Both the position numbers and the translations under genes were made by a program. Source: Streptomyces abyssomicinicus (GTDB lineage Bacteria > Actinomycetota > Actinomycetes > Streptomycetales > Streptomycetaceae). Taken from it: 64,000 nt of DNA. The stretch covers positions 1 to 64,000 of the forward strand of contig NZ_BBZI01000016.1 of the NCBI RefSeq assembly GCF_008974245.1, given 5' to 3'. Numbering within the stretch: position 1 is the first letter of the stretch; every line of letters starts with the position of its first letter. Below are positions 51,342 to 60,238 of the stretch, one piece after another. The notes under the pieces are model-generated. The model saw nothing but the letters and a program-made list of their open reading frames with translations, was not told the DNA's origin and made no database searches.

Positions 51342-51373
51342 CCACCCGGTCGGTCCCCCGACCGGCCGGGTGG
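51342..51373 (+). terminator. Terminator after the HTH gene
   Basis: 13-bp stem CCACCCGGTCGGT / ACCGGCCGGGTGG with one G-U type mismatch (51342-51354, 51361-51373), followed by TTACTGT. Confidence 0.8.
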
Positions 51374-51443
51374 TTACTGTGCAGTCACTTACCGGCGCGT
51401 CTCACGGGGACGCGTCGGCCGACCGCACCCATTCGGAGGCGTC

Positions 51444-52235
51444 ATGACTTCGCTCGACCCTGTCCTCGACAAGGACGGAGTCCGGCTCGTCGTCGACGGT
51501 GAGACCGCGACGGTGACCTTGACCAACCCGGCCAAGCGCAATGCGCAGAGCCCCGCCCTGTGGCGTGCCCTCGCGGAAGCGGGCCGGGCGCTCCCGGGCG
51601 CCGTCCGGGTGGTCGTGCTGCGCGCGGAGGGCAAGTCCTTCTCCGCCGGTCTCGACCGGCAGGCGTTCGCGCCGGAGGGCTTCCCCGGCGAGCCGTCCTT
51701 CCTCGACATGGCGCGCGGCGGTGAGGCGGAGATGGACGCACTCATCGCCGAGTACCAGGAGGCGTTCACCTGGTGGCGGCGTAACGACATCGTGTCGATC
51801 GCGGCCGTGCAGGGGCATGCCGTCGGTGCCGGCTTCCAGCTGGCGCTCGCCTGCGACCTGCGGGTCGTCGCGGACGACGTGCAGTTCGCCATGCGGGAGA
51901 CCAGCCTGGGCCTGGTGCCCGACCTCACCGGTACGCAGCCGCTGGTGGCGCTCGTGGGGTACGCCCGTGCGCTCGAGATCTGTGCCACCGGGCGGTTCGT
52001 GACGGCCGAGGAGGCGGTCGGCAGCGGGCTGGCCAACCTCGCGGTGACGCGGGAGGAACTGGACGGGGCGGTGCGGGACCTCGCGGCCGCGCTGCTGGCC
52101 GCGCCGCGGAACGCGGTGATCGAGACGAAGGCGCTGTTGCGGGGGGCGGTGGGGCGCACGTTCGACGAGCAGCGGGCGGCGGAGCGGGCCGCGCAGGGGC
52201 GGCGCCTGCGGGATCTCGCCGGCGTGGGCGAGTAG
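51444..52235 (+). CDS. Enoyl-CoA hydratase/isomerase family protein
   Basis: 263 aa from ATG 51444, preceded by GGAGG. Crotonase fold: SFSAGLDRQAF (first oxyanion loop), VQGHAVGAGFQLALACDLRV (second oxyanion loop), and FAMRETSLGLVPDLTGTQPL, where the Glu of METS-type motifs aligns with one catalytic position while the second is Asp. Cytosolic; substrate an enoyl- or acyl-CoA. Assignment to hydratase versus isomerase is not possible by eye. Confidence 0.93.
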   Translation: MTSLDPVLDKDGVRLVVDGETATVTLTNPAKRNAQSPALWRALAEAGRALPGAVRVVVLRAEGKSFSAGLDRQAFAPEGFPGEPSFLDMARGGEAEMDALIAEYQEAFTWWRRNDIVSIAAVQGHAVGAGFQLALACDLRVVADDVQFAMRETSLGLVPDLTGTQPLVALVGYARALEICATGRFVTAEEAVGSGLANLAVTREELDGAVRDLAAALLAAPRNAVIETKALLRGAVGRTFDEQRAAERAAQGRRLRDLAGVGE

Positions 52236-52427
52236 GCCTCTCCCCGCCTGTCGGGCCGGGGCTCGCCGGTCGGGCCCGGACCCTGCCGTGGCGCCGGGGC
52301 TCCGGCGTACGGCCTGGGTCCCGGCCCGGCCGGTCACGTGCGTGCGGTTCCGGGGCCTGGGCCGTACCCGTGCCGCTGTGAGGTCGGGTGCGTTCGGCAC
52401 CGCCTGCGCCCGCCCGTGCCGCCCCCT

Positions 52428-52751
52428 GGGCGGCCCAGCCGCCCGCAGACGGGGACGGGGGCGTTCGGCGCATCGCCCCGCCGCGCGGCACACGCCTACC
52501 GGCACCGTGAAGCGGGCCCGCGCCGACCCCGGGCAGCCCGGCCGCACGCAGACGAGAACAGGGCGATCGGCGCATCGCCCCGCCACCCGGCACACGCCTG
52601 CCGGCGCCGTCAGGCGAGCTCACGCCACCCCGGGCGGCCCGGCCGCACGCGGACGGGAGCGGGGCGGACCAGGGCGGCCCGGCCGCACGCAGACGGGAAC
52701 GGGGCGGACCAGGGCGGCCCGGCCGCACGCAGACGGAAGCGGGGCGGATCG
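52428..52751. repeat. Nested intergenic tandem repeat (101-103 bp and 40 bp units)
   Basis: Units start at 52428 and 52531 (GGGCGGCCCAGCCGC / GGGCAGCCCGGCCGC), then at 52632, where the unit shortens to three 40-bp copies (52632, 52672, 52712). The tail after 52751 resembles the second half of the long unit. Flanks 52236-52427 and 52752-52791 show no gene. It lies between convergent enoyl-CoA hydratase and amidohydrolase genes. Confidence 0.82.
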
Positions 52752-52791
52752 TCGTCCCGCCGCGCGGCGCGGTACGCGCCTGCCGGGGTGG

Positions 52792-53883
52792 TCAGGCGAG
52801 GATGTGGCCGTTGAGGACGACGCGGCGTGGGGCGGCCAGGACGGCCACGTCCTCGCGGGGGTCCGACCCGTAGACGACCAGGTCGGCCGGGGCCCCCTCG
52901 TCGAGGCCGGGGCGGCCCAGCCAGGACCGTGCCGTCCACGACGCCGCCCCCACCGCGTCCACGGCGGGGATCCCCGCCCGCACCAGTTCCGCGACCTCCT
53001 CCGCCACCAGCCCGTGCGGCAGCGTCCCACCGGCGTCGGTGCCGACGAACACCGGCACGCCCGCGTCCCAGGCGGAGCGCACGGTGTCGTAGCGCCGCTC
53101 GTGCAGCCGCCGCATGTGTGCCGACCAGCGGGGGAACTTCTCCTCCCCGCCCGCCGCCAGCTTCGGGAACGTGGCGATGTTGACCAGCGTCGGCACGATG
53201 GCGACGCCCCGCTCCGCGAAGAGCGGGACGGTCTCCTCGGTCAGCCCGGTCGCGTGCTCGATGCAGTCGATGCCCGCCTCGACGAGGTCCCGCAGCGAGT
53301 TCTCGGCGAAGCAGTGCGCCGTCACCCGCGCGCCCAGCCGGTGGGCCTCGGCGATGGCCGCCTCCACGGCGTCACGGGGCCAGCAGGGCGCGAGGTCGCC
53401 CTCGCCACGGTCTATCCAGTCGCCGACCAGCTTCACCCAGCCGTCGCCCCGCCGCGCCTCCTGTGCGACGTACGCGACGAGGTCCTCCGGCTCGACCTCC
53501 CAGGCGAAGTTGCGGATGTAGCGCCGGGTACGGGCGATGTGCCTCCCGGCCCGGACGATCTTCGGCAGGTCGTCCCGGTCGTCGATCCACCGGGTGTCGG
53601 CGGGCGACCCGGCGTCCCGCAGCAGCAGCGCTCCCGCCTCCCGTTCGGTCAGTGCCTGCTTCTCCGAGACGTCGTCGGGGACCGCTCCCCGTTCGCCGAG
53701 TCCGACGTGGCAGTGGGCGTCGACCAGTCCGGGCAGGGCCCATCCCTCGACGGTGCGGACGTCCCGGGCGCCGGCCGGGCGGTCGTAGGTGATCCGCCCG
53801 CCGACCACCCAGACCTCGTCCCGGACCTCCTCGGGCCCGACCAGCACCCTCCCCTTCACCCGCAGCACCGCGTGATCACTCAT
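52792..53883 (-). CDS. Amidohydrolase family protein
   Basis: 363 aa from ATG 53883. Metal-dependent hydrolase: DAHCHVGLGE (HxH motif) near residue 56, a Lys in WVKLVGDWID (about 148-158) that may be the bridging residue, HCFAENSL and CIEHATGL histidines, and FVGTDAGGT (final Asp). The N-terminal VLVGPEEVRDEVWVVGGRIT strand is typical of imidazolonepropionase-like members. Substrate unknown. AGGGTG precedes the ATG. Confidence 0.93.
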   Translation of the reverse strand: MSDHAVLRVKGRVLVGPEEVRDEVWVVGGRITYDRPAGARDVRTVEGWALPGLVDAHCHVGLGERGAVPDDVSEKQALTEREAGALLLRDAGSPADTRWIDDRDDLPKIVRAGRHIARTRRYIRNFAWEVEPEDLVAYVAQEARRGDGWVKLVGDWIDRGEGDLAPCWPRDAVEAAIAEAHRLGARVTAHCFAENSLRDLVEAGIDCIEHATGLTEETVPLFAERGVAIVPTLVNIATFPKLAAGGEEKFPRWSAHMRRLHERRYDTVRSAWDAGVPVFVGTDAGGTLPHGLVAEEVAELVRAGIPAVDAVGAASWTARSWLGRPGLDEGAPADLVVYGSDPREDVAVLAAPRRVVLNGHILA

Positions 53884-53966
53884 GCACCGCACCCTAGGTC
53901 CCCCGGCCCGGCCGCGTCAGGAGGGCGGCGTGAGGGGCGTCGTGGGAGGCGGCGGGACGAGCGGCG

Positions 53967-55469
53967 TCACGATGGGCGGCACAGCCTCGGGTTGGCGAGG
54001 TCGGCGCAGGGCCGCTGGCCGTGCTCGCGGATCACGTCCTGGCCGACCTCCAGGGTGATGTACCGCAGGAACCCGGCCACCAGGGAGTCGGCCGGCGGCT
54101 GCCCGTACGTGTACGCGTACTCGGTCGCCCAGTACGGGTAGACGCCCCGGTCGGCGGCGTCCAGTTCGGCGGGCTGGCCGTCGATGCGCACCAGGTGGAG
54201 GCGGTCCGCCTCGGCCGCCGCCGCGTGGGCCTCCGCGTAGCCGAGGGCGCCCGGCACGGCGGCCACCGTGTCCAGCACCTCTTCCGTGGAGCCGCGTTCG
54301 CAGCGCAGCGCCGGGTTGTCGGGGCGCGCGACGCGGCTGCGGCAGTCCTGCGAGGTGAAGTTGGGCTCGGTGGCGCCGCCCAGCACCCGTTCCTCCAGGG
54401 CGCGGCGGCTGCCGGAGCTGGAGTACCGGCCGACCAGCGCGATCGGCAGGTCCTCGCCGCCCACGTCCTTCCAGTTGCGGTACCGGCCGGAGTAGATCCG
54501 CCGGATCTGCTCCGGCGTCAGGTCCTGGACTCCGGCCTCCTTGCTGACGACCAGGGTGAAGAGGGAGAACGACACGGGGCGCGGGAGGAGCTGCGGATGC
54601 CCGTCGCCCTTACGGCCGTCGGAGAAGGCGAGCATCGCCGGGCCGTCCTCACCGGCCCCGCGGCCCGCCTCGTCCAGGGTGCGGACGCCTTCCTGGCTGC
54701 CGGCCGCCCGGATGTGGATCTCCACCTCGCCGGGGGCGTCGCGGCATGCCTCGCGGTAGCTCCCGGCGGCCTCCTCCACCACGGGGCGGAAGGCCGTGGA
54801 GCCGACCACGGTGAGTTCGCCGGAGGCGCAGTCCACCGCCGCGGTGGAGTTCTCCCCGGACACGTAGTACAGCGCGACGATCAGCGACGCCATCACGGTG
54901 ATCAGCGCGACCACGCCCCGGGAGACGCCCGCCCGGTACCGGGTGCGGGTGACCCGGCCGCCCTTGATCCTGCTGACCATCACCGCGTCGGACTCGTCCC
55001 CGTCCCGGTCGGGCGCGTCGTCCCCGTCGAGTTCGTCCAGCAGGACCAGCACCTTGTAGTGCTCGTTCCTGTTGAGCGGCACCCTGGGCAGCCGCAGCAC
55101 GTCGGGATCGGCCCGTTCCGGGTCCTGGTTGAGGTCGGGGATGACGTTGGTGGGCGAGCTGGGGCCGCGGCGCGTGGGGTCGAACGCCCGCACCACCCGG
55201 CGGCGCGGGAAGCGGATGGAGAGCCCCACGGGGTCGGTCTCCATGTAGTCGTCGACGTCGACCGGGACCGAGCCGTTGTTCTCGACCCGCACGAGCACCA
55301 GCGACGGGTGCCGGGCTCCGGCGAACTCCCCGCCGAACGCGCGGGTGTCCATCTGGATCCGGTATCCGAGCCGCTTCCTGCCGATGAAGAAGAACTCGTA
55401 CACGCCGGCCACCGTCGGTATGACGACGCCGAGCACGGTGAGAGTGATCTCCCAGGGGAACGTGTCCAT
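53967..55469 (-). CDS. Membrane-anchored PstS-like substrate-binding protein
   Basis: 500 aa. An N-terminal membrane helix (about 7-29), an intermediate Arg/Asp-rich domain (31-182), a second membrane helix (about 184-203), then a periplasmic-binding-protein-like domain (217-500): TVVGSTAFRPVVEEAAGSYR, RAAGSQEG, LVVSKEAGVQDLTPEQIRRI, YSGRYRNWKDVGGEDL, GRYSSSGSRRALEERV resemble PstS. It lacks a lipoprotein or signal-peptide layout, and no pst permease genes are nearby. It may be a sensor rather than a transporter component (inference). Confidence 0.85.
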   Translation of the reverse strand: MDTFPWEITLTVLGVVIPTVAGVYEFFFIGRKRLGYRIQMDTRAFGGEFAGARHPSLVLVRVENNGSVPVDVDDYMETDPVGLSIRFPRRRVVRAFDPTRRGPSSPTNVIPDLNQDPERADPDVLRLPRVPLNRNEHYKVLVLLDELDGDDAPDRDGDESDAVMVSRIKGGRVTRTRYRAGVSRGVVALITVMASLIVALYYVSGENSTAAVDCASGELTVVGSTAFRPVVEEAAGSYREACRDAPGEVEIHIRAAGSQEGVRTLDEAGRGAGEDGPAMLAFSDGRKGDGHPQLLPRPVSFSLFTLVVSKEAGVQDLTPEQIRRIYSGRYRNWKDVGGEDLPIALVGRYSSSGSRRALEERVLGGATEPNFTSQDCRSRVARPDNPALRCERGSTEEVLDTVAAVPGALGYAEAHAAAAEADRLHLVRIDGQPAELDAADRGVYPYWATEYAYTYGQPPADSLVAGFLRYITLEVGQDVIREHGQRPCADLANPRLCRPS

Positions 55470-55693
55470 GGTGCGGACAAAAGTACGGTCGGGTTCCCGC
55501 CATGGGGAGATCGGGAGGAGCCGCGACCGGTGAAGTTCACCGGACGTTGCCGCGTCGTTCGGCGCGGGGGCGGCCCCTGTACGCCCGGGGCCCGGAACCG
55601 GGCGGTCCGCGGTGCCGGGCGGTCACCGGATACCCTCGGGGCGCATCGGTCTTACCGGCATTCCCGCATTCCCTGAGCGAAGAGAGCACCACC

Positions 55694-56794
55694 GTGACCC
55701 ACCCCTTCCTGGACCTGGCTCCGCTCAGCGCCGCCCGTTTCGCCGCCGTCGCGGACCGGGTGGCGCGGCTCCTGCGCACCCGCAACGACGTCCTCATCAC
55801 CCAGGGCGAGGCGCTGCTGCCGCTGGAGGGCGCGATCCGCGGGTGCGCGGGGCCGGAGACGGTGGCGCTGAACGTGATCACCGGCCCCTACGGGCAGACC
55901 TTCGGCGACTGGCTGCGGGACTGCGGCGCGACGGTGCACGACCTGGCGGTGCCGTTCCACACAGCGGTGACCGCCGGGCAGATCCGCGAGGCGCTGGCCG
56001 AGCATCCCGAGATCGACTTCGTCTCCCTGGTGCACGCCGAGGCGGCCACCGGGAACACCAACCCGGTCGCCGAGATCGGCGAGGTGGTCCGGGAGCACGG
56101 GGCGCTGTTCTACCTGGACGCGGTGGCCTCGGTCGGCGCGGAGCCGGTGCTGACGGACGCGTGGGGCGTCGACCTGTGCGTGATCGGCGCGCAGAAGGCG
56201 CTGGGCGGCCCGGCGGGCGTCTCGGCGGTGTCGGTGAGCGAGCGGGCGTGGGCGCGGATGGCCGCCAACCCGCGGGCGCCGCGCCACTCGTACCTGTCGC
56301 TGCTGGACTGGAAGGAGCGCTGGGTCGACCGCGGCCGCACCGCGCTGCTGCACGCGCCGGCGCAGCTGGAGATGCTGGCGCTGGAGGCCTGCGTGGAGCG
56401 GGTGGAGCACGAGGGTCTGGAGGCGCTGATGGCCCGGCACGCCGCGGCCGCCGCGGCGACCCGGGCCGGGGCGGTCGCCCTGGGCGGCGGGCTGGAGCCG
56501 TACGTCCACGACGCGAAGGACGCCGCTCCGGTGGCGACCACGCTGCGCGCCCCGGCTGGTGTGGTGGCCTCCGAGCTGGTGGCGCGGGCCCTGGCCGCGG
56601 ACCCGGCGCTGCCGCTGGCGGCGGGCGGCGGCGCGCTGGCGGCCGAGATGATCCGGGTCAACCACTACGGCCGGGACGCCACCCCGGGCGCGGTGCAGGG
56701 CAGCCTGGCCGCGCTGGGCGCCGCGCTGGCGGAGCGGGGCGTCGAGGTGGACCTGGCGGGGGCGCTGCGGGCGGCCGCGGCCGCCTGGAAGTAG
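55694..56794 (+). CDS. PLP-dependent class-V aminotransferase family protein
   Basis: 366 aa from GTG 55694. Fold type I: ALNVITGPYGQTFGDWLRDC, SLVHAEAATGNTNPVAEIGE, YLDAVASVGAEP (D142 binds the PLP ring nitrogen), VIGAQKALGGPAG (K168, Schiff-base lysine). Resembles the alanine-glyoxylate / serine-pyruvate aminotransferase branch. Substrate pair is not defined by sequence. Upstream 55470-55693 holds no gene. Confidence 0.93.
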   Translation: MTHPFLDLAPLSAARFAAVADRVARLLRTRNDVLITQGEALLPLEGAIRGCAGPETVALNVITGPYGQTFGDWLRDCGATVHDLAVPFHTAVTAGQIREALAEHPEIDFVSLVHAEAATGNTNPVAEIGEVVREHGALFYLDAVASVGAEPVLTDAWGVDLCVIGAQKALGGPAGVSAVSVSERAWARMAANPRAPRHSYLSLLDWKERWVDRGRTALLHAPAQLEMLALEACVERVEHEGLEALMARHAAAAAATRAGAVALGGGLEPYVHDAKDAAPVATTLRAPAGVVASELVARALAADPALPLAAGGGALAAEMIRVNHYGRDATPGAVQGSLAALGAALAERGVEVDLAGALRAAAAAWK

Positions 56795-56987
56795 CGGTTC
56801 CCCGCACAGGGGTCCGGCGGCACGGGCCTCCCGCACGCGGGTACGCACGGGTCCCCCCGCACGCGGGGCGGCCGTACGCGGGGCGGCCGCCGTGACCTCG
56901 GCGGCCGTGAACGCGGCGCCCGGGAATGCGGCGGCCGGGCGGGCGGTTGGCGCTCTGGAGAACCGTCGTGAACCTCTGGAGTGCCCC

Positions 56988-57698
56988 GTGCGTGTGGAAA
57001 TCTGGTCCGACATAGCCTGCCCCTGGTGCTATGTCGGCAAGGCCCGTTTCGAGAAGGCGCTGGCGGCGTTCGCCCACCGGGACGACGTCGAGGTCGTGCA
57101 CCGGTCGTTCGAGCTGGACCCGGGACGCGCCAAGGGCGACGTGGAGCCGGTGCTCGGGCTGCTGGCGAAGAAGTACGGGATGAGCGAGGAGCAGGCGCGG
57201 GCGGGCGAGGCGAACCTGGCCACGCAGGCGGCCGGGGAGGGCCTGCCGTACCGGGCCGAGGGCCGGGACCACGGCGGCACCTTCGACCTGCACCGGCTGC
57301 TTCAGCTGGCGAAGGAGCGCGGACGCCAGACCGAGCTGCTGGATCTCTTCTACCGGGCCAACTTCGCCGAGGAGCGGTCCGTCTTCGCCGACGCCGACGC
57401 GTACCTGGTCGAGCTGGCCGTGGAGGCCGGGCTGGCGGAGGACGAGGTGCGCACGGTGCTGGGGGACCCGGCGGCCTTCGCGGACGAGGTGCGGGCGGAC
57501 GAGCGGGAGGCGGCGGAACTCGGCGTGTCCGGGGTGCCGTTCTTCGTCATCGACCGCAGGTACGGGGTGTCCGGCGCGCAGCCGGCGGAGCTGTTCTCCC
57601 AGGCCCTGACCCAGGCGTGGGGCGAGCGCTCCCCGCTGACGGTCCTGTCCGACGGCGACGCCTGCGGCCCCGAGGGCTGCGAGGTCCCCGCCCGCTGA
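56988..57698 (+). CDS. FrnE-type DsbA family oxidoreductase
   Basis: 236 aa from GTG 56988 (GGAG upstream). Thioredoxin fold with redox motif C11-P-W-C14 after VRVEIWSDIA, helical insertion domain, and C-terminal GVSGVPFFVIDRRYGVSGAQ (cis-Pro loop) before the final helix; extra CGPEGC near the C-terminus. Members of the DsbA/FrnE family are cytosolic disulfide isomerases; FrnE was named from a Streptomyces polyketide cluster. Confidence 0.95.
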   Translation: MRVEIWSDIACPWCYVGKARFEKALAAFAHRDDVEVVHRSFELDPGRAKGDVEPVLGLLAKKYGMSEEQARAGEANLATQAAGEGLPYRAEGRDHGGTFDLHRLLQLAKERGRQTELLDLFYRANFAEERSVFADADAYLVELAVEAGLAEDEVRTVLGDPAAFADEVRADEREAAELGVSGVPFFVIDRRYGVSGAQPAELFSQALTQAWGERSPLTVLSDGDACGPEGCEVPAR

Positions 57699-57769
57699 CG
57701 CGCGCTGCGGTACCGCGGAGGACGCCCGCCCCGTGGACGGGACCCGGACCGTGGCGGCATCGTGGGTCC

Positions 57770-58816
57770 ATGCCGAACCTCGACGATGCCGCCGCGTCCG
57801 AATTCCGTCCCGGGAACCTCTTCCTGAACACCGCCGCCGTCGGGCTGCTCCCGGCCCGTGCCACGGCCGCCGTCCGCGCGGCGCTGGAGGACGCCGCGAC
57901 CGGCCGCCCTGCCGACGTCTTCGCACCGGTGGAGCAGGCGCGTGCCTCCTACGCCCGGCTCATGGGCGTCTCCCCCGGCCGGGTGGCGGTCGGCACCTCG
58001 GTGGCCGCATACTCCGGCCTGATCGCCGCGTCGCTCCCCGCGGGCGCCGACGTACTCACCGCGGAAGGGGACTTCAGCTCGCTGGTCAACCCGTTCCATG
58101 TGCGCGGCGACCTGTCGGTCCGCGCCGTCCCGCTGGAGAAGATCCCGGAGGCGGTCGGTCCGGGGACCGCGATGGTGGTGGTCAGCGCGGTCCAGTCCGC
58201 CGACGGCCGGCTGGTCGACCTGCCGGCGCTGCGCGCGGCCGCCGCGGCGCACGGCGCCAGGATCTGCCTGGACGTCTCCCAGGCCGCCGGCTGGCTCCCG
58301 CTGGACGCCGGGGAGTACGACTTCACCGTCACGGTCACCCACAAGTGGCTGTGTTCCCTGTTCGGCCTGGCGTTCCTGACGGTCCCGGAGGACTTCGGCG
58401 GGCTGCGTCCGCTGTCGGCCGGCTGGGTGGCGGGCGAGGAGCCGTGGGCGAGCTGTTACGGGCCGATCGGTGAACTGGCCCGCAGCGCGCGGAGGTTCGA
58501 CGAACCGCAGAGCATGGCCCCGGTCGCCGCCGCCCGTTCGCTGGCGCTCTTCGAGGAGCTCGGGGTGGAGACGGTCCACCGCCACGACCTGGCGCTGGCC
58601 GACCGCTTCCGCGAGGGCCTGACCGGGCTGGGGCACGAACCGCTGCCCTCGCCGGGCTCGCCGATCGTGTCGGTGCCGGGGCTGGGCGGAAGGCAGCCCG
58701 GGCTGTCCGCGGCCGGGATCGAGCTCTCCGACCGTGCGGGCAGCCTGCGGGCCGCCTTCCACCTCTACAACAGCCCCTCGGACGTCGACCGTCTGCTCGA
58801 CGTCCTGGCCCGCTGA
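57770..58816 (+). CDS. PLP-dependent class-V aminotransferase/cysteine desulfurase-fold protein
   Basis: 348 aa from ATG 57770. NLFLNTAAVGLLPARATAAV start, HGARICLDVSQAAGWLPLD (D168), VTHKWLCSLFGLAFL (K192). The arrangement resembles aminotransferase-V enzymes related to isopenicillin-N epimerase and kynureninase-like proteins. No sulfur-acceptor partner is adjacent, so cysteine desulfurase function is not assumed. The last 43 bp before EctD contain no gene. Confidence 0.93.
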   Translation: MPNLDDAAASEFRPGNLFLNTAAVGLLPARATAAVRAALEDAATGRPADVFAPVEQARASYARLMGVSPGRVAVGTSVAAYSGLIAASLPAGADVLTAEGDFSSLVNPFHVRGDLSVRAVPLEKIPEAVGPGTAMVVVSAVQSADGRLVDLPALRAAAAAHGARICLDVSQAAGWLPLDAGEYDFTVTVTHKWLCSLFGLAFLTVPEDFGGLRPLSAGWVAGEEPWASCYGPIGELARSARRFDEPQSMAPVAAARSLALFEELGVETVHRHDLALADRFREGLTGLGHEPLPSPGSPIVSVPGLGGRQPGLSAAGIELSDRAGSLRAAFHLYNSPSDVDRLLDVLAR

Positions 58817-58859
58817 GCGAGCGGGCCGCCCGGGGCGCCGGCGCTCAGCGCACCGGTGC

Positions 58860-59774
58860 TCAGCGCACCGGGGTGAAGTCGCGGGCCCCGAGGAAGCCGG
58901 GGCGCCGCACCGGCGCGGCGAACGGCTCGACGGCCGTGTTCTCCACGCTGTTGAACACGATGAAGACGTTGCTGCGCGGGAACGGCGTGATGTTGTCACC
59001 CGACCCGTGCATGCAGTTGCAGTCGAACCAGGTCGCCGAACCGGCCTTGCCCGTGAAGAGCTTGATGCCGTGCTGTCCGGCGAGGGCGGTGAGCGCCTCG
59101 TCGGACGGCGTGCCCGCGTCCTGCATCTGCAGCGACTTCTTGTAGTTGTCCTTCGGGGTGGCGCCCGCGCAGCCGAGGAAGGTCTTGTGCGACCCCGGCA
59201 TGATCATCAGGCCGCCGTTGGTGTCGAAGTTCTCGGTCAGGGCGATCGACACCGACACGGTCCGCATGTTCGGCAGGCCGTCCTCGGCGTGCCAGGTCTC
59301 GAAGTCCGAGTGCCAGTAGAACCCGGAGGCTCCGAAGCCTGGCTTGACGTTGATCCGGGACTGGTGGACGTAGACGTCCGAGCCGAGGATCTGCCGGGCG
59401 CGGCCCACGACCCGCTCGTCGGCGACCAGGTTGGCGAAGAGCTCGCTGATCCGGTGCACCTCGAAGACGGAGCGGATCTCCTGCGTCCGGGGCTCGACGA
59501 TCGAGCGCTCGTCCGCGCGGATCCCCGGGTCGCCCACCAGGCGTTCCAGCTCGCGCCGGTAGACCTGGACCTCCTCGGGGGTGATCAGCTGGTCGACCGC
59601 CAGGAAGCCGTCGCGCTCGAAGGCGCCGAGGTCCTGCGGCTGGAGCGGGCCTGGTGCGTCGGGGGCGCCCCAGACGACGGGGTCCTGGCGGGGCACCATC
59701 GCCTCCTGCGCCCCTCGGGTGGGGTACAGGTCGGTGAGGCCGTTGCCGGCGGGTGCGGTCGTCGCGGTGGACAC
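58860..59774 (-). CDS. ectD: Ectoine hydroxylase EctD
   Basis: 304 aa from GTG 59774 with GGAGGT upstream. Fe(II)/2-oxoglutarate dioxygenase converting ectoine to 5-hydroxyectoine. Iron ligands H155, D157 (FYWHSDFETWHAEDGLPNM) and H256 (CMHGSGDNITPF), with the EctD signature in residues 150-170. C-terminal SNVFIVFNSVENTAVEPFAA fits the family. Last gene of ectABCD, 4 nt after ectC. Confidence 0.98.
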   Translation of the reverse strand: MSTATTAPAGNGLTDLYPTRGAQEAMVPRQDPVVWGAPDAPGPLQPQDLGAFERDGFLAVDQLITPEEVQVYRRELERLVGDPGIRADERSIVEPRTQEIRSVFEVHRISELFANLVADERVVGRARQILGSDVYVHQSRINVKPGFGASGFYWHSDFETWHAEDGLPNMRTVSVSIALTENFDTNGGLMIMPGSHKTFLGCAGATPKDNYKKSLQMQDAGTPSDEALTALAGQHGIKLFTGKAGSATWFDCNCMHGSGDNITPFPRSNVFIVFNSVENTAVEPFAAPVRRPGFLGARDFTPVR

Positions 59775-59778
59775 GTGC

Positions 59779-60177
59779 TCAGACCTCCTCGGTGATCAGC
59801 GGGTAGACGCCGTTCTCGTCGTGGTCCTCCCGTCCGGTGACGGGAGGGTTGAAGACGCAGATGCAGCGGAAGTCCGTCCTGGGCCGCATGGTGTGCTTCT
59901 CGTGGCCGTCGAGGAGGTACATGGTCCCGGGGGTGATCAGGTACTTCTCACCGGTGGTCTCGTCGGTGAGCTCGGCCTCGCCCTCGGTGCAGACGACGGC
60001 CTCGATGTGGTGGGCGTACCACATGGTCGTCTCGGTGCCCGCGTAGAGGATCGTCTCGTGCACGGAGAAACCGACGCCCTCCTTCGCCAGGACGAGGCGC
60101 TTGCTCTCCCAGGTACCGGTGGCGGCCTTCACATGCCGGTCGGTGCCCTCGATCTCCTTGAAGGATCGGACTATCAC
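59779..60177 (-). CDS. ectC: L-ectoine synthase EctC
   Basis: 132 aa from GTG 60177 (GAGAGGT upstream). Cupin-fold cyclase converting N-gamma-acetyl-diaminobutyrate to ectoine. MIVRSFKEIEGTDRHVKAAT, AHHIEAVVCTEGEAELTDET and YLLDGHEKHTMRPRTDFRCI are characteristic EctC segments. Cytosolic. Confidence 0.98.
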   Translation of the reverse strand: MIVRSFKEIEGTDRHVKAATGTWESKRLVLAKEGVGFSVHETILYAGTETTMWYAHHIEAVVCTEGEAELTDETTGEKYLITPGTMYLLDGHEKHTMRPRTDFRCICVFNPPVTGREDHDENGVYPLITEEV

Positions 60178-60238
60178 GGTGTTGTGCTCACCTCTCTGGT
60201 GATCGTTCGGCGGTCGTGCGGGGTGGTGCGACGGCGCG

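Noticed and set aside
52428..52751. CRISPR array
   Set aside because: Units are contiguous direct repeats without unique spacers, and no cas genes are present.
52288..54141. A 617-codon plus-strand frame over repeats and opposite the amidohydrolase
   Set aside because: Its first part is the repeat array and the rest is antisense to a recognised enzyme.
57770..58816. Cysteine desulfurase for Fe-S assembly
   Set aside because: Only the general fold and PLP lysine are evident; there is no SUF/ISC context and no recognised sulfur-transfer cysteine loop.
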